From DASWOJ01 sp964242415 (GTDB lineage Bacteria > Pseudomonadota > Alphaproteobacteria > Acetobacterales > Acetobacteraceae): a stretch of DNA of 64,000 nucleotides. Position numbers and translations under genes: made by a program. Positions 60,512 to 64,000 of this stretch are shown piece after piece; the first letter of the stretch is position 1, and each line of letters begins with the position of its first letter. The stretch is taken from contig CAXTAT010000012.1 of NCBI GenBank assembly GCA_964242415.1, forward strand, positions 1 to 64,000, in the 5' to 3' direction. The notes under the pieces were generated by a model. That model did not search any database. It saw only the letters and a program-made list of their open reading frames with translations, and was not told where the DNA came from.

Positions 60512-60861
60512 TGCATGTTGCGGGTGAACTTGACGAATACCAACGGCCATCCGCTCTAACCCTCACGGCATCGCACCGTCGTTGCGAGCCGCGCTTGCGT
60601 CATGGCAATCCAGAAGCCCAGCGCAGCCTTCTCGGCCCTGGATTGCCGCGTCTCTGCGCTCCTCGCAGTGACGGAGAGCGGTCAGAGCAGAAAGCGATTG
60701 GTATGATGGCGGCGTCGTTGGGAACTGCACCTATGATGTGCCAAGCCTGAAACTGTCATAGCTACCCTGAACTGCGGCATTGAAGCCAGCTTACCGGGAA
60801 CCTGCCATCCCAGGGTGGGTCGGTTGGGTGCGGCCGGTCCGCACGCCAACCGGATGGCCGC
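60512..60861. other. Intergenic region between purA and rpoH stops
   Basis: 350 bases between two convergent genes. Contains the MITE-like repeat (60538-60705). A perfect GCCGCC-TA-GGCGGC palindrome at 60856-60869 spans the rpoH stop codon and might assist termination, but there is no T-tract. Nothing else recognised. Confidence 0.5.
60538..60705. repeat. MITE-like palindromic repeat, copy 2
   Basis: Outer inverted repeats ACCAACGGCCATCCGCTCTA at the left and GGTCAGAGC...GATTGGT at the right. Inner arms CGTTGCGAGCCGCGCTTGCG with GGCAATCCAG and CTGGATTGCCGCGTCTCTGC with CTCGCAGTGACGG, matching copy 1 (9649-9838) and the half copy at 9568. About 165 bases, non-coding. Confidence 0.75.
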
Positions 60862-61746
60862 CTAGGCGGCTTGGGCCATCCGACGCTCGGCCACCTGGGT
60901 CTTCATCGCCTTCTGCAGCTTCTCAAAGGCGCGGACCTCGATCTGCCGCACCCGCTCACGGCTGATGTTGTATTGCTGGGACAGGTCCTCCAGCGTCGTC
61001 GGGTTGTCCTTCAGCCGGCGCTCGATCAGGATGTGCCGCTCCCGCTCGTTCAACGTCTTCAGCGCGCTGCTGAGCAGGGCCTTGCGCCCGGTCAGCTCCT
61101 CGCGGTCGGCCAGCTCGCTTTCCTGGCTGGCGCTCTCGTCCACCAGCCAGTCTTGCCACTCGCCCTCGCTGTCGGCGCGGACGGGAGCATTCAGGCTATT
61201 GTCCGGCGCGGCCAGGCGGCGGTTCATGCTGACCACGTCCTGCTCGGGCACGGCCAGCATACGGGCGATTTTCGCCACTTGCTCGGGCTTGAGGTCGCCG
61301 TCCTCGATGGCCTGCATTTGGCCCTTGAGCCGCCGCAGGTTGAAGAACAGCTTCTTCTGCGCGGCGGTGGTGCCCATCTTCACCAGCGACCAGCTATGCA
61401 GGATGTATTCCTGGATCGCCGCCCTGATCCACCACATGGCGTAGGTCGCCAGGCGGAACCCGCGATCCGGGTCGAACCGCTTGACCGCCTGCATCATGCC
61501 GACGTTGCCCTCGCTGATCAGCTCGCCGACCGGCAGGCCATAGCCACGGTAACCCATGGCAATCTTAGCCACTAGCCGCAGGTGGGAGGTGACGAGCTTG
61601 TGCGCGGCGTCCATGTCTTCGTTGTCGCGCCACTGGCGGGACAGGGCCAACTCCTCCTCGGGAGCGAGCATGGGAAATTTACGGATCTCCTGCAGATACC
61701 GCGATAGGTTGCCCTCTGGGGCGACATTGATGATAGCAGCAGCCAT
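60862..61746 (-). CDS. rpoH: RNA polymerase sigma-32 factor RpoH
   Basis: 294 residues. Sigma-70 family: region 1.2/2 NLSRYLQEIRKFPMLAPEEELALSRQWRDN, region 2.3-2.4 RFDPDRGFRLATYAMWWIRAAIQEYILHSWSLVKMGTTAAQKKLFFNLRRLKGQM (QKKLFF is the RpoH box), and region 4 LNERERHILIERRLKDNPTTLEDLSQQYNISRERVRQIEVRAFEKLQKAM. Directs heat-shock genes. Its promoter (61927-61955) would give a 174-base leader, long enough for RNA thermosensor control as in many rpoH genes; that is inference. Confidence 0.97.
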   Translation of the reverse strand: MAAAIINVAPEGNLSRYLQEIRKFPMLAPEEELALSRQWRDNEDMDAAHKLVTSHLRLVAKIAMGYRGYGLPVGELISEGNVGMMQAVKRFDPDRGFRLATYAMWWIRAAIQEYILHSWSLVKMGTTAAQKKLFFNLRRLKGQMQAIEDGDLKPEQVAKIARMLAVPEQDVVSMNRRLAAPDNSLNAPVRADSEGEWQDWLVDESASQESELADREELTGRKALLSSALKTLNERERHILIERRLKDNPTTLEDLSQQYNISRERVRQIEVRAFEKLQKAMKTQVAERRMAQAA

Positions 61747-61926
61747 TGAACGGCCTCATTCGTCAGGGTGGACCAAACTCTGCGTCCCTTTACGGCGGAA
61801 CAGAACGGTCGGTTGCGACGGAATTGCAATCAGGCGCGACGGACACCATCACGTCCCAGAGATTGCCCCGAAGCGGCAGGCCCTGGACTGGTCCTGGCAC
61901 AGCACGCCCGCTGCGCCAGTTAGCAG

Positions 61927-61955
61927 TCTATACAGGACCTACGCGGTCCTGTCAA
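61927..61955 (-). promoter_or_regulatory. Near-consensus promoter of rpoH with a dyad filling the spacer
   Basis: Minus strand TTGACA (61950-61955), 17-base spacer, TATAGA (61927-61932). The best promoter in the window. An inverted repeat ACAGGACC-TACGC-GGTCCTGT occupies 61932-61952, overlapping the inner edges of both boxes, and a further GGTCC half-site lies just upstream at the rluD stop (about 61973-61977). Likely an operator; the regulator is unknown. Start expected near 61920. Confidence 0.7.
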
Positions 61956-61976
61956 AGATATTGGAGCAAGTTGGAC

Positions 61977-62981
61977 CTAAGCGCCCAACGCAGCCACCAG
62001 CGCCTGCATGTCGGGCGGGATCGGACGCTCGAACAGCATGGCCTGGCCGGTGCGGGGGTGACGAAAACCAAGTCGTGTAGCGTGCAGCGCCTGGCGAGGG
62101 AAGTCCAGCAGCGTGCCCCGGGCCGGCTCTGCCAGCGCCTTCGCCGCCGCCGGCACGCGGCGCAGGTAAACCGGGTCGCCCACCAGCGGATGCCCGATCC
62201 CGGCCATGTGGACCCTGATCTGGTGTGTGCGCCCGGTGGCCAGCACGCACTCCACCAAGGTCGCAGTCGGCGGCCAGGCACGCAGGACCGAGTAGCGCGT
62301 CAGCGCCGGCTTGCCGCCCCGGCTGACGACGGCCATGCGCTTGCGGTCGCGCGGGTCCCGGCCGATCGCGCCCTCGACCTCGCCCTGCATCGCCGCCGGG
62401 ACACCCCAGGCCAGGGCCAAGTAGGCGCGGTCCAGGTCCCGCGCGGCGAAGGCGGCGGACAGCCGGGCCAACGCGGCTTCCGTCTTGGCGACGACCATCA
62501 CGCCGCTGGTGTCCTTGTCCAGGCGATGCACGATGCCCGGCCGCCGCTCGCCGCCGATGCCGGGCAGGGTGTCGCCGCAGTGGGCGAGCAGGGCGTTGAC
62601 CAGCGTGCCATCCTGGTTGCCCGGCGCGGGATGCACGACCAGGCCGGCCGGCTTGTCGAGCACGATCAGGTCGGCGTCCTCGTGCAGGATGGTGAATGGG
62701 ATGTGCTGCGCCTGCGGGGTCGCGGACACCGGGGCAGGGGGCTGCACGATGAAGCAGGCGCCAGCGCGGACCGGATCGGCCGGCTCGTGCAGGGGGATGC
62801 CGTCGCGCAGCACCGCGCCGCCCAGCATGAGGGCCTTGACGCGGGAGCGCGACACCGTGCCGATGGCATCGGCCAGGAAGCGGTCGGTGCGCTGGCCGGC
62901 GGCGCCGGGTTCGGCCACGACCTCGAATGGGCCGGGCTGGGCTTGATGCGAGGGCGCGTCGGGCGGCGGGCCGTCAAGCAT
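61977..62981 (-). CDS. rluD: RluD-type 23S rRNA pseudouridine synthase
   Basis: 334 residues. N-terminal S4-like domain (GQRTDRFLADAIGTVSRSRVKALMLGGAVLRDG) followed by the RluA-family core: IVLDKPAGLVVHPAPGNQDGTLVNALL, the catalytic Asp in IVHRLDKDTSGVMVVAKTEAA, and TGRTHQIRVHMAGIGHPLVGDPVYL. Modifies uridines of 23S rRNA helix 69 (RluD) or related positions. It faces the DUF6476 gene across 14 bases; this adjacency is common in alphaproteobacteria. The stop falls 22 bases before the rpoH -35 box. Confidence 0.92.
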   Translation of the reverse strand: MLDGPPPDAPSHQAQPGPFEVVAEPGAAGQRTDRFLADAIGTVSRSRVKALMLGGAVLRDGIPLHEPADPVRAGACFIVQPPAPVSATPQAQHIPFTILHEDADLIVLDKPAGLVVHPAPGNQDGTLVNALLAHCGDTLPGIGGERRPGIVHRLDKDTSGVMVVAKTEAALARLSAAFAARDLDRAYLALAWGVPAAMQGEVEGAIGRDPRDRKRMAVVSRGGKPALTRYSVLRAWPPTATLVECVLATGRTHQIRVHMAGIGHPLVGDPVYLRRVPAAAKALAEPARGTLLDFPRQALHATRLGFRHPRTGQAMLFERPIPPDMQALVAALGA

Positions 62982-62995
62982 AATGGGAGCTGGGT

Positions 62996-63268
62996 GTGGG
63001 CGGGTTGAAGTTTGCGGTGGTTGCCATGGGGGTCCTGATCATTGCCGGCACGGCGACGCTGTTCACGCTGCTGGCCACGCGCATGTCGCCCGGGACCGGG
63101 CAGATTGCCAGTGCGGTGCTGGATGAACCCGCGGGCACCCGGATCGCCGGGGTGTCGGCGGCGGCGGACCGGGTGGCGGTGCAGTTGCAGGGCGGCGGAC
63201 CGGACCGGGTGGTTGTGGTCGATCTGCGCGCCGGACGGGTGCTGGGGCGGGTGGGGCTGGCGCGCTGA
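62996..63268 (+). CDS. DUF6476-like small membrane protein
   Basis: 90 residues from GTG 62996. One N-terminal membrane helix (FAVVAMGVLIIAGTATLFTLLA) and a short periplasmic beta-rich part: VLDEPAGTRIAGVSAAADRVAVQLQGGGPDRVVVVDLRAGRVLGRV. This architecture and its place divergent to rluD fit the alphaproteobacterial DUF6476 family, of unknown function. The stop shares one base with the start of the next gene (TGATG). Confidence 0.75.
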   Translation: MGGLKFAVVAMGVLIIAGTATLFTLLATRMSPGTGQIASAVLDEPAGTRIAGVSAAADRVAVQLQGGGPDRVVVVDLRAGRVLGRVGLAR

Positions 63269-63438
63269 TGGCGCACAAGAAGCCGACCCTGCCGACCAAG
63301 GTGTGCGCCGCGTGCGGGCGGCCGTTCGCGTGGCGGAAGAAGTGGGAGAAGACGTGGGACGAGGTGCGGTTCTGCTCGGATGCGTGCCGGACGGGGCGGC
63401 GGGCGGCGGCGCGGGCGCGGCAGGGCAAGGAGGGTTGA
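63268..63438 (+). CDS. DUF2256-like zinc-ribbon mini-protein
   Basis: 56 residues. Lys-rich start AHKKPTLPTKVCAACGRPFAWRKKWEKTWDEVRFCSDACRTGRR, with two CxxC/CxxxC pairs (CAAC and CSDAC) that should bind zinc, then an Ala/Arg-rich tail. This is the DUF2256 pattern (the family often sits beside photolyase or cryptochrome genes; here it follows the DUF6476 gene). Start overlaps the upstream stop by one base, and its own stop codon lies within the -35 box of the tRNA-Glu promoter. Confidence 0.85.
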   Translation: MAHKKPTLPTKVCAACGRPFAWRKKWEKTWDEVRFCSDACRTGRRAAARARQGKEG

Positions 63439-63463
63439 TCTCCGGTGCGGCGTGTCATAGATA
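63435..63463 (+). promoter_or_regulatory. Promoter of tRNA-Glu, overlapping the DUF2256 stop
   Basis: TTGATC (63435-63440), 17-base spacer, TAGATA (63458-63463). Start expected near 63470, seven bases before the mature tRNA 5' end. The -35 includes the TGA stop of the preceding gene. Confidence 0.6.
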
Positions 63464-63476
63464 CGGCTCCGGCCAC

Positions 63477-63552
63477 GTCCTGTTCGTCTAGAGGCCTAGG
63501 ACACCGCCCTCTCACGGCGGTAACAGGGGTTCGAATCCCCTACGGGACGCCA
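63477..63552 (+). tRNA. tRNA-Glu (anticodon CTC)
   Basis: Cloverleaf read by eye: acceptor GTCCTGT/ACGGGAC (one G-U), D arm TTCGTCTAGAGGCCTAGGAC, anticodon stem CCGCC/GGCGG with loop CTCTCAC (anticodon CTC), T arm AGGGGTTCGAATCCCCT. Discriminator G and encoded CCA. Being the C34 form it reads GAG; a TTC-anticodon gene is presumably elsewhere. Relevant to GatCAB only indirectly, since that pathway uses Glu-tRNA(Gln). Confidence 0.95.
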
Positions 63553-63567
63553 CCAGTTCAGGGCGCC

Positions 63568-63708
63568 ATGGCCAAGGTGTTCGACAACCAGCCGCTGCTC
63601 CGGCCCTTTGACCCGATCGCACGCGCCGCCGCGAACATCCTCACGCAGGCAACGCCGTTACGCAGGGCAACGCCGCGCCCGGACCCGAAAACTACGGCCG
63701 CAAGATAA
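63568..63708 (+). CDS. Possible short open frame after tRNA-Glu
   Basis: 46 codons from ATG 63568: AKVFDNQPLLRPFDPIARAAANILTQAT then a basic, Pro-rich tail. Third positions of the first 30 codons are mostly G or C, but there is no clear ribosome site, and its end overlaps the convergent hydrolase by 17 bases. Could be a relic or a chance frame. Confidence 0.3.
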   Translation: MAKVFDNQPLLRPFDPIARAAANILTQATPLRRATPRPDPKTTAAR

Positions 63709-64000
63709 GACCAGCCGCCTCGGCCAAAACCCGCACCCCAACAGCCAAATCCTCCACAGCGGTATCCTCCGCCCAATGGTGGCTCACCCCGCCGATCGAC
63801 GGCACGAACAGCATCGCCGACGGCATCACCCGCGCCATGTACTGCGCGTCATGCCCGGCGCCGCTCGGCAACCGCGTCCACCGCCCCGCCGCCACCCGCT
63901 CCGCACCCTCCGCCAGCGCCGCCTGCAGCATGGCGTCGCACGGCGCCGGCTGCGACTGGCTCACCACCTCCAGCACCGCCCGGCACCGCTCCCGCCGGTT
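63692..64000 (-). CDS. M20-type Zn-dependent amidohydrolase (hydantoinase/carbamoylase or allantoate amidohydrolase), 5' part outside the window
   Basis: The last ~103 residues are present: VSQSQPAPCDAMLQAALAEGAERV, then TRLPSGAGHDAQYMARVMPSAMLFVPSIGGVSHHWAEDTAVEDLAVGVRVL. SGAGHDAQ and PSIGGVSHHWAEDT are the C-terminal metal/substrate motifs of the N-carbamoyl-L-amino acid hydrolase / allantoate amidohydrolase branch of M20; HH/E residues fit. Substrate unknown. The protein end is intact. Confidence 0.85.
   Translation of the reverse strand, partial: NRRERCRAVLEVVSQSQPAPCDAMLQAALAEGAERVAAGRWTRLPSGAGHDAQYMARVMPSAMLFVPSIGGVSHHWAEDTAVEDLAVGVRVLAEAAGLILRP

Noticed and set aside
60856..60869. GCCGCCTAGGCGGC palindrome at the rpoH stop as a terminator
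   Set aside because: Perfect but with no loop and no T-tract; could arise from Ala codons before the stop.

Overview
The window is 64 kb of a high-GC (roughly 70%) alphaproteobacterial chromosome. Gene order and protein character (ruvX | gatCAB; ispB next to a DUF2007/TrmN6-type methyltransferase pair; zapA - 6S RNA - 5-formyl-THF cyclo-ligase; ymdB - yebC - ruvCAB - ybgC - tolQRAB - pal - cpoB - tilS - ftsH - folP - glmM - thiD; serC - hisZ - purA; rpoH - rluD) point to Rhodospirillales, most likely the Acetobacteraceae. This placement is inference from synteny; no 16S gene is present. A run of 100 N (37995-38094) marks a scaffold join.

Layout. 1-1000: 3'-truncated, lower-GC GH5 endoglucanase. 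1.3-7.7 kb: ruvX facing gatCAB, a small conserved gene, then the TrmN6-like/DUF2007 pair facing polyprenyl diphosphate synthase. 7.8-20.3 kb: metabolic genes (class III aminotransferase, thioredoxin/NHL protein coupled to pyrE, tartrate-type dehydrogenase, acyltransferase, GT2-GtrA, carbonic anhydrase, ParB-like protein, Asp/Glu racemase, GDPD, citrate synthase). 20.4-32.7 kb: sixA-CHAD, an FeS photolyase, a lower-GC membrane protein, a class I photolyase coupled to a phosphoesterase, an unknown low-GC secreted or anchored protein, and the PdeM-Lhr repair pair. 33-38 kb: epmA, a lipoprotein, Uma2 endonuclease, thiE, zapA, 6S RNA and fthC. 38.1-39.7 kb: a DUF4214 protein with a degenerate zinc-protease motif and a pentapeptide repeat cut by the gap. 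40.3-56.5 kb: the long conserved block from ymdB to thiD. 56.8-60.5 kb: serC-hisZ-purA. 60.9-64 kb: rpoH, rluD, two tiny genes, tRNA-Glu(CTC) and the end of an M20 hydrolase.

Between the genes are two families of small structured repeats. Six copies (about 145-180 bp) have paired arms of the CCCTCTCCC/GGGAGAGGG type; in one copy both arms carry the same substituted hairpin. Two full copies and one partial copy of a MITE-like palindrome with terminal inverted repeats also occur.

Sigma-70-like promoters with a 17-base spacer can be read directly upstream of several genes (gatC, serC, pal, rpoH, 6S RNA, tRNA-Glu). The rpoH promoter has a perfect 8+5+8 dyad filling its spacer. gatC and epmA look leaderless or nearly so. 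No CRISPR array, complete insertion sequence, prophage or secondary-metabolite cluster was seen. The most unusual items are the arm-swapped repeat, the rpoH promoter dyad, and the gap-flanking DUF4214 pseudo-metalloprotease.
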